A DNA stretch of 64,000 nucleotides from DATAUD01 sp036268455 (GTDB lineage: Bacteria > Verrucomicrobiota > Verrucomicrobiia > Limisphaerales > Palsa-1400). Within the stretch, counting starts at the first letter, position 1, and each line of letters starts with the position of its first letter. Positions 40,400 to 48,316 of the stretch are shown piece by piece. Made by a program: the position numbers and the translations under genes. Location of the stretch: the NCBI GenBank assembly GCA_036268455.1, contig DATAUD010000104.1, positions 1 through 64,000 on the forward strand, written 5' to 3'. Under the pieces are notes generated by a model. It was not told the DNA's origin. It ran no database searches and saw nothing but the letters and a program-made list of their open reading frames with translations.

Positions 40400-41444
40400 T
40401 TCCGCAACGCCAAAGGCGCTCGGCTTTCGGATGCCGGCCGAATGGGAAACTCACGCCGGCACATGGCTTACCTGGCCCCGGCCGGAAGGAATCAGTTTTC
40501 CCGGCAAATATGAAACTGTTCCGCCCGTCTATGCCCGGTTGATCCGCCACTTGACAGAAACCGAAGAGGTCAACATCAACGTCTGGAACGCGCAAATGGA
40601 GGATTGGGTGCGCGGGTTGTTGCGGGCGGAAGGCACGCCGGTGGATCGCGTCCGGTTCCACCATTTTCCCGCCTACGAACCCTGGTGCCGCGATCACGGC
40701 CCCATCTTTCTCGTGCGCGACGAACCGGGCCGACGCGAGAGGGCGGTCGTCGATTGGGCCTACAACGCGTGGGGCGGCAAGTATCCGCCGTACGATCTTG
40801 ATGACGCCGTTCCGCAGCATGTGGCGCGGTTGCGGCAATTGCGGCTCTTCTCGCCCGGGATTGTCATGGAAGGCGGCGCAATTGAAGTCAACGGGCGCGG
40901 GACGGTTTTGACAACCACCGCCTGTCTGCTCAATCCAAACCGCAATCCGCAGTTAAACAAAGACGCGATAGAGAAATATCTTTTGGATTATCTGGGCGCC
41001 GAACAGGTGTTGTGGCTCGGCGAAGGAATCGCGGGCGATGATACCGACGGCCATATCGATGACCTGAGCCGGTTTGTCAATCTGAACACGATCGTGACGG
41101 TGGTCGAGGAAGACCCGGCGGACGCGAACTATCCGGTCTTGCGGGAAAATCTGGAACGGCTGCGCTCGATGCGCGATTTGCAAGGGAGGAGCTTTCGAAT
41201 TGTCAAACTGCCGATGCCGGGGGTGGTCGAATACGAAGGGCAGCGGCTTCCGGCGAGCTATGCGAACTTTTACATCGCCAACGACATGGTGCTCGTTCCG
41301 ACCTACCGTCATAAAAATGACCGGGTGGCTTTGGAACTATTGCAACGGGAATTTCCGGACCGGAAAGTCGTTGGGATTGATTCGACGGAATTGATCTGGG
41401 GGCTTGGGTCCTTTCACTGCATCACACAGCAGGAGCCTCAATAA
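40356..41444 (+). CDS. aguA: Agmatine deiminase (peptidyl-arginine deiminase family)
   Basis: Up to 362 residues. PAD fold: MPAEWETHAGTWLTWPRP near the N-terminus, YEPWCRDHGPIFLV, GGAIEVNGRGTVLTT, GDDTDGHIDDLSRFV with catalytic His/Asp, and catalytic Cys355 in GSFHCITQQEP. Converts agmatine to N-carbamoylputrescine on the way to putrescine. The start is unsettled: GTGs at 40356 and 40380 both fit, and ATG 40431 would delete conserved ALGFR. No aguB or speA in the window. Confidence 0.9.
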   Translation: MFGVLKRRVQIEPFTSATPKALGFRMPAEWETHAGTWLTWPRPEGISFPGKYETVPPVYARLIRHLTETEEVNINVWNAQMEDWVRGLLRAEGTPVDRVRFHHFPAYEPWCRDHGPIFLVRDEPGRRERAVVDWAYNAWGGKYPPYDLDDAVPQHVARLRQLRLFSPGIVMEGGAIEVNGRGTVLTTTACLLNPNRNPQLNKDAIEKYLLDYLGAEQVLWLGEGIAGDDTDGHIDDLSRFVNLNTIVTVVEEDPADANYPVLRENLERLRSMRDLQGRSFRIVKLPMPGVVEYEGQRLPASYANFYIANDMVLVPTYRHKNDRVALELLQREFPDRKVVGIDSTELIWGLGSFHCITQQEPQ

Positions 41445-41551
41445 TCCGAAAATGAGGCAAAAACTGCCCCATTTTTGTCCAAAAAAACGGGGTGATTCGG
41501 GATGTCTCGGCTCACAAGCGCCATGGCATACGGCGTGCTGCTCTCAGTTAG

Positions 41552-42097
41552 GTGAAGCTGTACACTCAACGCCTGATCGCGCCTCGACTTTGCAAAACCA
41601 GAGGGGTTGCCGCGTTTACCCTGATTGAAGCCGTGATGGCTGTGGGGATCCTCGGCCTTTTCGTGGCGGCTTGCGTGGCGGCGATTGTCACTGATGAGGT
41701 TTGCGTGCAGAAGGCAAAACAGGAGGCCATCGCGATGAATTTTCTGACCAAATACGTGGAGAACATCAAGGCCCTGCCCTACTCCTACGTGGTTCCAGGT
41801 CTCCCCGTCAATGACATGTACAATGGCTCCGGTGGCGCGTCCCTGATCGCGATTCCGTCAAATAACTCCCCGGTTTCGATCAATACAACCGCGTTTCAAG
41901 TGTTTTATCCGGACTTGCTCTGGTTGAGCAATCTCAACCCGACGATGACGGTAACATTGACGCAAAATAGCGTGGCCGGACAACTGCACGACACTGAGAT
42001 CAACGCGAAAGTGGATTGGAACTCGCCGCTGGCCAGAGGCGGGCAAATCGAAGTTGAAGTCGATTCATTGCGGACGATCGATGTGCCGACGTTATGA
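41552..42097 (+). CDS. Pseudopilin (prepilin-motif protein), first of operon
   Basis: 181 residues from a GTG. Basic leader, then AAFTLIEAVMAVGILGLFVA, with Ala instead of Gly before the cleavage site and Glu at +5. The remaining soluble domain has no recognised fold (about residues 50-181). First of four overlapping or closely spaced genes (41552-45282) that look like a minor-pseudopilin operon (PilV/PilW/PilX-like order). Probably assembled by type II/IV machinery encoded elsewhere. Confidence 0.82.
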   Translation: MKLYTQRLIAPRLCKTRGVAAFTLIEAVMAVGILGLFVAACVAAIVTDEVCVQKAKQEAIAMNFLTKYVENIKALPYSYVVPGLPVNDMYNGSGGASLIAIPSNNSPVSINTTAFQVFYPDLLWLSNLNPTMTVTLTQNSVAGQLHDTEINAKVDWNSPLARGGQIEVEVDSLRTIDVPTL

Positions 42098-42708
42098 GAA
42101 CACGCTCGACCAAAAGTGGCGCGCGGTTTTCGCGCCGGGCCTTCACGTTGGCGGAACTGATGGTTGCCATGTCCGTGGGCCTTGTTCTGGCCGGGACGGC
42201 GATGGTGCTGCTGCTGATATCAGCAACGGAGCAACGGAACGGGTTTGCCGATGCGAGCGTCGAAGAAAGGGCATACATCCTGGAGGACAAAATTACCACT
42301 TGCGTGCGCAGCGCGAGTTGCAACCAGGGGTTCACGCCAAACTATGGAAGCGGTCTTTATGACGGCAACGGAAATTTCATGGGTTACCAAACGATCTCCC
42401 TCTCTTATCTCACCAACGGCGCCTACATTATGGCGAGCATCAGTTATAATTCCACCACCGGACAAGTCATCTACACGCCGAATGTGACAGCCCCCTCCAC
42501 ACAATTCATCTGGATGAGCAACACACCGAGCGCTGTGTTAACCGAGCTTTGCTTCAATACTTCGTTGAACATGGACACCTCGCAGAATAATTCACTGGTG
42601 AACGTGATTTTCCAGATGAACGACAATGGGTTCTCACAGCAGAACCCGTCCGATAACCCCGCCAGCATCTATCGCAACTTTTCGGTCCAGATGCGCAACG
42701 ACAATTGA
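42094..42708 (+). CDS. Pseudopilin (PilW-like), second of operon
   Basis: 204 residues; ATG overlaps the previous stop (ATGA). Basic leader, then RAFTLAELMVAMSVGLVLAG, a prepilin motif with Glu5. Two cysteines (TTCVRSASC) may form a disulfide. The rest is Asn/Ser/Thr-rich and exported in character. By position and size it resembles PilW-type minor pilins. Confidence 0.8.
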   Translation: MRTRSTKSGARFSRRAFTLAELMVAMSVGLVLAGTAMVLLLISATEQRNGFADASVEERAYILEDKITTCVRSASCNQGFTPNYGSGLYDGNGNFMGYQTISLSYLTNGAYIMASISYNSTTGQVIYTPNVTAPSTQFIWMSNTPSAVLTELCFNTSLNMDTSQNNSLVNVIFQMNDNGFSQQNPSDNPASIYRNFSVQMRNDN

Positions 42709-42721
42709 AGGCCAACCCATC

Positions 42722-44422
42722 ATGAATATTTCCTTCGCAAAACGTCCGTTGGAACGAGGCTCGACGCTTTTGACCGTCGTCGTGATCGGCGCAATCGTCT
42801 GTCTTTCCGCCAGTTCGATGCTGATGATGAGCAGCACGTCAGTCAAAAACGCTTATGGACGAGTGGATTGGGACAAAGCATTCTTCACCTGCGAAAACAC
42901 CCTTGTTTGGGCGTCGCAAACGACGTTCGACGCAACGCCCGGGCCGAACACGAGCAACTATTACTCAACGGCGCTTGGAACGATTCCAATTGGCAAAATC
43001 ATTTCGCCCACCAACGGAGATGTGACCTTTAAAGGGGCTTGGGTGGAAGTTGTGCAACCGTCCACTTTGCCGACGAATGTTTTCATCATCACCGCTTCCG
43101 CTTGCGTGAATCAGAAAGTGCGGACGGTTCAGTCCCAGATTACGATCCGACCGGTCAGCCTTGTATTCGACTACGAATATTTTCTAAACAATTGGGGTTG
43201 GTGGTGGGGGAATACGATCACCGGCAACGGTGGCCAGCGCGCCAATTGGGATTTTGATTTCAGAGACGGCCCGACCGTCAATGGTTACATTTATGCGGCC
43301 AATCAGGTTCAAGAGAATGAAATACCGATCCAGAATTACGCGACGCCGCCGTTTTCCGGGCAGGCTGGCACGGATGAAACAAATCTGGTGTATCAAGGGG
43401 TGCCGCGAGTGACGATGCCGAACCTGCTCAATTTCACGAATTACACCTCTGCCGCCCTTGCAAATACCGCCAGCAACGGGATATGGATCGGCACGAACCA
43501 GGTTGTAGCCGGGGTGTTGCCCGACAGCACCATCCCAAATCCCGGGGGCAACGACGGCAACCTTACCCCGCAAACCGGGCTGTATTTAGCCGGCACCCCG
43601 TCCGCGCCAATAACAGTCAAAGGGACGGTGGTGATCCAGGGAGACCTTGTCATTCAAGGAACAATCACAGGACAGGGGACCTTTTATGTCGGCGGGAACC
43701 TTTACGTTGCCAGCAACCTCACATATGCGCACGGGCCGAACTTCAATTCGCTGCCCGAAACCGAAGAGCCGAACGTCCGCGACGCCTGGGTTTCGCAGAG
43801 TATGACGAATGACCTGGTTGCGTACGCCGTCAGAGGCTCCATTTTGGCGGGGGACGTAACCAGCTCCGACTGGATCAATTATTGTTACGACTATCCCGGC
43901 AGCGGGCTGGAAAATGTGGGTGATGAATCGCAGCTCGGCCAGGATGGCATCGCCAGCACTCCCGACGATACCGTTCCCTTTCTTCATTCCAATGGCACAT
44001 TGAGCACTTGGTATGACGCGGATGGAGACGGGATAGTGGAAAGCAACTACAACTATAACACGGACATCAACATGACCACCGCCCGGGCAACACAAATTTC
44101 CGGATATCCCAGTACGACCTCCGGTCCGGTGCCATACAGTTCGGTGGCAACGGACAACATGGGCACACTGCAGGGGATATTCTATACGGACCACGCCGCC
44201 GCGATGCGTTTGGCTCAGGGCACCTCCTATCTGGACGGAGTGATTGTTTCACGAAATGAACAGATCATTTATCAGAACAATCTCAACATTGTTTATGATT
44301 CGCGGGTCAACAGCCGCTATAATAACAATCCGAATCAGTTCATCAATCTGGGCCTGCCTTGGGGCAAACCGCTGCAGGTGAGCACTTTTGTTGAACTGGC
44401 TCCAAACGGAACGGGTTTGTGA
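42722..44422 (+). CDS. PilX-like pilus assembly protein with large outer domain
   Basis: 566 residues from the ATG at 42722. An N-terminal helix (GSTLLTVVVIGAIVCLSASSM) like PilX, which often has this less canonical prepilin segment. Then a long Asn/Gly/Thr-rich exported region with ITVKGTVVIQGDLVIQGTIT, a beta-helix-like repeat. PilX members promote pilus assembly or adhesion. No catalytic motif seen. Ends with a GTGA overlap into the next gene. Confidence 0.75.
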   Translation: MNISFAKRPLERGSTLLTVVVIGAIVCLSASSMLMMSSTSVKNAYGRVDWDKAFFTCENTLVWASQTTFDATPGPNTSNYYSTALGTIPIGKIISPTNGDVTFKGAWVEVVQPSTLPTNVFIITASACVNQKVRTVQSQITIRPVSLVFDYEYFLNNWGWWWGNTITGNGGQRANWDFDFRDGPTVNGYIYAANQVQENEIPIQNYATPPFSGQAGTDETNLVYQGVPRVTMPNLLNFTNYTSAALANTASNGIWIGTNQVVAGVLPDSTIPNPGGNDGNLTPQTGLYLAGTPSAPITVKGTVVIQGDLVIQGTITGQGTFYVGGNLYVASNLTYAHGPNFNSLPETEEPNVRDAWVSQSMTNDLVAYAVRGSILAGDVTSSDWINYCYDYPGSGLENVGDESQLGQDGIASTPDDTVPFLHSNGTLSTWYDADGDGIVESNYNYNTDINMTTARATQISGYPSTTSGPVPYSSVATDNMGTLQGIFYTDHAAAMRLAQGTSYLDGVIVSRNEQIIYQNNLNIVYDSRVNSRYNNNPNQFINLGLPWGKPLQVSTFVELAPNGTGL

Positions 44423-45282
44423 TTCGCCAGATGCGCCATTGCACCTTCCGTCGCGGGCAAATGGCGGCTATGGCGCTGCTGATGGCGCTGGCTGTCGCAA
44501 ATCGCGCCGGCGCGGCGATAGCACAAGGCCCGGTTTTAACCAATGCGGCCGCCGCGGAAGAGCGCCGTATCGCCCTGTTCTATCAAGCCGAACAGTCCTT
44601 TCAGGAAAAGTTGAAGGTGGGGCGGGAGCGTTACCAGAAGAGGCAACTCGACCGCGCCAAAACCATTGCATCCATGTCAGCGGAACTTGAAGCCAGAAGA
44701 GAGACGGTGGTGATCCGGCCTATTGAGCCTCCTTCCGTCAATCCAAACATGCCTGTGGGATGGCTTCATTCATCGATGGCTGTTGCTGTGCTGGCGAGCG
44801 GCCTTCTCGGATTTGTCAGCTTTCTGAATCGCGAACGGTTGCAGGAATTGATCATGCCGGATTTGGAGCCATTGGAGCCTGAGCCGCCGGTTGTCATCAT
44901 TCCAATTGCCGAGCAGATCTTCCTTTGTGAAGGTGAAGGCGCGAACGCTTGCGGCATGTATAGGGACGACGGCTTTTTGGTTCTCAAAGGCTCCATCGCC
45001 CGCAGGGAAGACGTCCCAATCGCCGAGGCCAACTCGCCGGATCGATACCAAGTCAGGCTGATCGCGTCTGGCGTGGTGCGCGAGGAAGGCGAGGCGTTGG
45101 TCTTCGAGGAGGACCACTTGTTCCGTTCGCCCAGCATGGCTGCGACCGTGCTCATTGGCCGAACGGCAAACGGATGGGTTGAATGGAAAAACGAGCAAGG
45201 GGTGACGCTGGATACGGTGGCTCGCCAGCAGCCGGCGAATGACTCTGGAGAAACTGACACTTCAGCCACGAAGGCATCCTAA
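44419..45282 (+). CDS. Membrane protein with C-terminal DUF4357 domain
   Basis: 287 residues from a GTG overlapping the previous stop (GTGA). N-terminal signal or anchor (about 15-35), charged coiled-coil region (45-92), a second membrane helix (about 113-131), a Pro/Glu linker, then DUF4357 at about 175-270: DGFLVLKGSIARREDVP, EDHLFRSPSMAATVLIGRTA and NGWVEWKNEQGVTLD. DUF4357 is usually found at the end of restriction or GIY-YIG nuclease proteins and may bind nucleic acid or protein. The topology here would put it in the cytoplasm if both hydrophobic segments span. Fourth gene of the pseudopilin operon; function unknown. Confidence 0.75.
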   Translation: MIRQMRHCTFRRGQMAAMALLMALAVANRAGAAIAQGPVLTNAAAAEERRIALFYQAEQSFQEKLKVGRERYQKRQLDRAKTIASMSAELEARRETVVIRPIEPPSVNPNMPVGWLHSSMAVAVLASGLLGFVSFLNRERLQELIMPDLEPLEPEPPVVIIPIAEQIFLCEGEGANACGMYRDDGFLVLKGSIARREDVPIAEANSPDRYQVRLIASGVVREEGEALVFEEDHLFRSPSMAATVLIGRTANGWVEWKNEQGVTLDTVARQQPANDSGETDTSATKAS

Positions 45283-45304
45283 CCGCCCGCCAAATCTTGC
45301 CAAC

Positions 45305-46885
45305 TTAATGGACCAATGCTGAACCGTCCGGCCTGACTACCCGCAAGTTTATCGCCAAATCCATTGCTGCCTGGTCAGCCGTCAGATTCGGAGTCAATCC
45401 GATGGTATATTCGCCGGAGACAGGTTGACCATTCGGGGATGAAGCTTCGGTTCCGCTAACAGACATGGTCGCCGAAATTCCATCGGCAGTGGTTATTTCT
45501 CCGTGTGAGACTACAACCCCATCGGGCGGGGTCTTAAGCGCACTCAGCAACGTCTGAGCATCCGCCGCGGCAAGGATACTCTGAACTGAACTATCGTTTC
45601 CATCGGCCTGAAATTGGTCTAAGCCGAATTGGTTCAGCATCGCGTTGGGAACCTCAACCGTGCAAGTGCTGATGGCGATTTTGGCATTGGGTATGTCGAA
45701 CTTGGAGCCGTCGGTCGCGACTTGTGTGCTAACGCCATCCGCCGCGTCGATATTCGGCGTCATCAGAATGAAGGTGTGCATGCCGGGGGCGGTTGACCAT
45801 CCGCCGGTAACGAGCGTCTGTTTATCGCCCAGGCGCGCGGTTAACACCGCGGTAAATGGTTGAGAAGGATCCACCGGCGCCTCGTTTTTGGTTGGGATCG
45901 CATTCTCTGATACAGCCGCCCGGCTGGCGGCCAGGGCCTTTTGCAAATCATCCCGCAACAGGCCGACTTGTCCGCGCAACCGCAATAATTCCGTAGGCGG
46001 CTCCACTGGCCGTTGGGCTTGCGCGAGGAGTTTCGACAGGCGATCATTTTCAGCCTGAAGTTCGGCGAGTTTTTGGCTTTGTTGGAGCAAGCTGCGGTTT
46101 TCGGCGCGGAGTTTCTCAAAAGAGCGATGCTGAATCAAAGCAGTGGTGATTCCCGCGACGGCGACGACGGCAAGAACGGCGGTTTTGAGTTGGGACATAG
46201 TGATAGTTCTTATGATATGGAGGGCACTGATTCCTGCGGCTGTTCCCCCGGCGGCGAGCGAGGAGGCAGCTATGGTCCCCGCCAAACTGGCTGGAGCGGA
46301 TTGAATGCCCTTCGCTGCCATCGCGAGCGAAAGGGCGGAGACGGAAGTTGTCACGCCGCGAAAAGCCAGCAATTCCCGGAGTTTGTCGAGCGCGCGGGCC
46401 ACTCGCTTGCGCGCCGCGTCCTCTCCGGTTCCCAGCGCCATCCCGATTTCCTTGAGCGAGCGTTGCTCGAAGAAACGGAGCAGCAGGGCGTCCCGGTCAA
46501 GGGGATTCATCTGGTCGAGCGTCTCATCGAGCCAGGGGCGGACTTGTTCCCAATCGTGATCGGCCTCAGGAATGGGTGTGTCCATAGAGCAGGATTCCTG
46601 TTCGCGCGCCTGGCGGCGGCGTTCGGCGCGCAGAAGTTGCAGGACTGAATACCTCGTTGCGCGATGCAGCCAGCCGGCAAGCACGGTTCCGGCGGGAAGC
46701 GACCCGGCTTTGCGCGCCAGGTCAACAAATACCCGCTGGGCGATATCCTCAGCCAGATGCGCGTCCCCGCCGGTCTGGCGGAGCGAGGCGGAATAAACCA
46801 GCGGAAGATGACGCGCAACAAGTTCGGTGAAGGCGGCTTCTGAACCGTCGGCGTATCGTCGCAGGAGCTGTTGGTCGTCCACCAT
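45305..46885 (-). CDS. ECF sigma factor fused to membrane-anchored coiled coil and outer domain
   Basis: 526 residues. Sigma-2 about 8-95 (HLAEDIAQRVFVDLARKAGSL) and sigma-4 about 125-175 (LRFFEQRSLKEIGMALGTGE). Hydrophobic Ala-rich stretch 184-222, membrane helix 234-251, then a coiled coil 255-325 (AENRSLLQQSQKLAELQAEN) and a C-terminal beta-rich domain. Same plan as 25093-26769, but the outer part is unrelated, so each may sense a different signal. Convergent with the DUF4357 gene; no separate anti-sigma factor nearby. Confidence 0.87.
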   Translation of the reverse strand: MVDDQQLLRRYADGSEAAFTELVARHLPLVYSASLRQTGGDAHLAEDIAQRVFVDLARKAGSLPAGTVLAGWLHRATRYSVLQLLRAERRRQAREQESCSMDTPIPEADHDWEQVRPWLDETLDQMNPLDRDALLLRFFEQRSLKEIGMALGTGEDAARKRVARALDKLRELLAFRGVTTSVSALSLAMAAKGIQSAPASLAGTIAASSLAAGGTAAGISALHIIRTITMSQLKTAVLAVVAVAGITTALIQHRSFEKLRAENRSLLQQSQKLAELQAENDRLSKLLAQAQRPVEPPTELLRLRGQVGLLRDDLQKALAASRAAVSENAIPTKNEAPVDPSQPFTAVLTARLGDKQTLVTGGWSTAPGMHTFILMTPNIDAADGVSTQVATDGSKFDIPNAKIAISTCTVEVPNAMLNQFGLDQFQADGNDSSVQSILAAADAQTLLSALKTPPDGVVVSHGEITTADGISATMSVSGTEASSPNGQPVSGEYTIGLTPNLTADQAAMDLAINLRVVRPDGSALVH

Positions 46886-46950
46886 TGCTTTCCACTAATA
46901 TACAGCCGCCGCTATGGGATACCGGACACATAATCATCGCCCCGGCGTTT

Positions 46951-47451
46951 TCAACCGCCGAATTGCAGGCGGGGATCGTTTTTCAGCATCGCTTCCAGGT
47001 TCGGCCAATGAACATCGTTCATTGTGTAGAAGGCGTTTAAATAAACGGCAATTTCTTCCGCGGGATACTTGGCGAGCAAACCCTCGACAGCGGCGCGGAG
47101 CTTCTCGTCATCCACAGTAGCCGGGAGGTCGTCCACCGCGCCGTCCTTATGGGGAATGGCAAGGGTATTGAGGAAATCGGACAGCATCGCTGTTTGCTGC
47201 TTCATCAACCATTCGCGCAGGAGGTTGGCCGCGATCAACTCCAACCGCGGCCGTGAAAGGACCGTAGCCATGCTGGCGTGACGGCTCGAGCGCGGCGTCC
47301 GCTCCAAAAAGGCGGGCCGGAGTTTCCTGACATCGGCGACCGAGGCCAGGGCTGAACGGTAGAGTTCCTTATTATTGTCATGCGCGTACTCGATGATTCG
47401 CACCGCGAGCGCGGGAGACATAAACCCAAATAATTCGTGAGATGTCAGCAT
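46951..47451 (-). CDS. Conserved hypothetical helical protein
   Basis: 166 residues from ATG 47451, which has GGAA five bases upstream. Entirely alpha-helical in character: HELFGFMSPALAVRIIEYAH, LIAANLLREWLMKQQTAMLS and LLAKYPAEEIAVYLNAF. No membrane segment or signal. I recall similar proteins of this length in Verrucomicrobiota without an assigned function, but cannot name a family. Confidence 0.6.
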   Translation of the reverse strand: MLTSHELFGFMSPALAVRIIEYAHDNNKELYRSALASVADVRKLRPAFLERTPRSSRHASMATVLSRPRLELIAANLLREWLMKQQTAMLSDFLNTLAIPHKDGAVDDLPATVDDEKLRAAVEGLLAKYPAEEIAVYLNAFYTMNDVHWPNLEAMLKNDPRLQFGG

Positions 47452-47520
47452 AGCAATTCCTCGATCAAGACTAAAAGCGCGGCGTTTCAACCGCAAGTCT
47501 TCTTGGAACGGGATTCCGCG

Positions 47521-48276
47521 TCAGCCAACGTGCTGATGAATCGCCCGGGTAATGTATTCCTTTGCCGATGCGACTGATGCGCGACTCGACTTTCCACGGG
47601 CCAGCCAGGCGGCGATTGCCGCGGAGTAAGTGCAGCCGGTACCGTGGAGCGCCAAGGCCCGGATGCGGGGGGCGGACAACAGCCATTCTCCATCGACGTC
47701 GCAAAGAAAATCGACGGCCTCGCTGGTCCCGCGGAAATGGCCGCCTTTGACCAGGGCGGCGCACCCGAATAATTCCCTAATATTGCGCGCCGCGAGACGA
47801 AGGTCTTCAATTGTCACGATTTTGTTCCCGGTCAGGACTTCGGCTTCGGCGACGTTGGGAGTGACGAGGGCGGCCAAGGGCAGCAATTCGCGCTTGAGGG
47901 CTTTGACGCCGTCGTGTTGCAGGAGGCGCCGACCGCTGGTGGAAATCAAAACCGGGTCCACGACCAGGGGAGTTTGGCTCGCCTGGCGAAAAAAGGAGGC
48001 CACCTCGCGAACGATTGCGGCGGAATAAAGCATTCCGGTTTTCGCGGCGGCGATAGGGGACTCGGCGGCAACGGCTTCGAGTTGCGCCCGGACCATTGAC
48101 GGCGAACAGGGTTGCAGGCGGGTGACAGCGCTTTGGTTTTGCGCGGTGACGCAGGTGATTGCGCTGGCGCCGTGGACTTTTAGGGCGGCGAAAGTTTTTA
48201 GATCGGCCTGGATGCCCGCCTCGCCGGAGCTATCGGACCCGGCGATTGTCAAAGCAACTGGAAGGCAGAAACGCAT
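47521..48276 (-). CDS. thiD: Hydroxymethylpyrimidine / HMP-phosphate kinase
   Basis: 251 residues from ATG 48276. Ribokinase-like fold: ALTIAGSDSSGEAGIQADLK (substrate and Mg site), GASAITCVTAQNQSAV, AAKTGMLYSA, VVDPVLISTSG, VTPNVAEAEVLTG and the C-terminal ALHGTGCTYSAAIAAWLARG, where Cys replaces the usual Gly-Asp context in the anion hole as in ThiD. Phosphorylates HMP twice for thiamine synthesis. No other thi genes are nearby. Confidence 0.93.
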   Translation of the reverse strand: MRFCLPVALTIAGSDSSGEAGIQADLKTFAALKVHGASAITCVTAQNQSAVTRLQPCSPSMVRAQLEAVAAESPIAAAKTGMLYSAAIVREVASFFRQASQTPLVVDPVLISTSGRRLLQHDGVKALKRELLPLAALVTPNVAEAEVLTGNKIVTIEDLRLAARNIRELFGCAALVKGGHFRGTSEAVDFLCDVDGEWLLSAPRIRALALHGTGCTYSAAIAAWLARGKSSRASVASAKEYITRAIHQHVG

Positions 48277-48316
48277 TTTGTAATTGTATTTGAATGATTC
48301 GTTTCCCAAGGGTATT

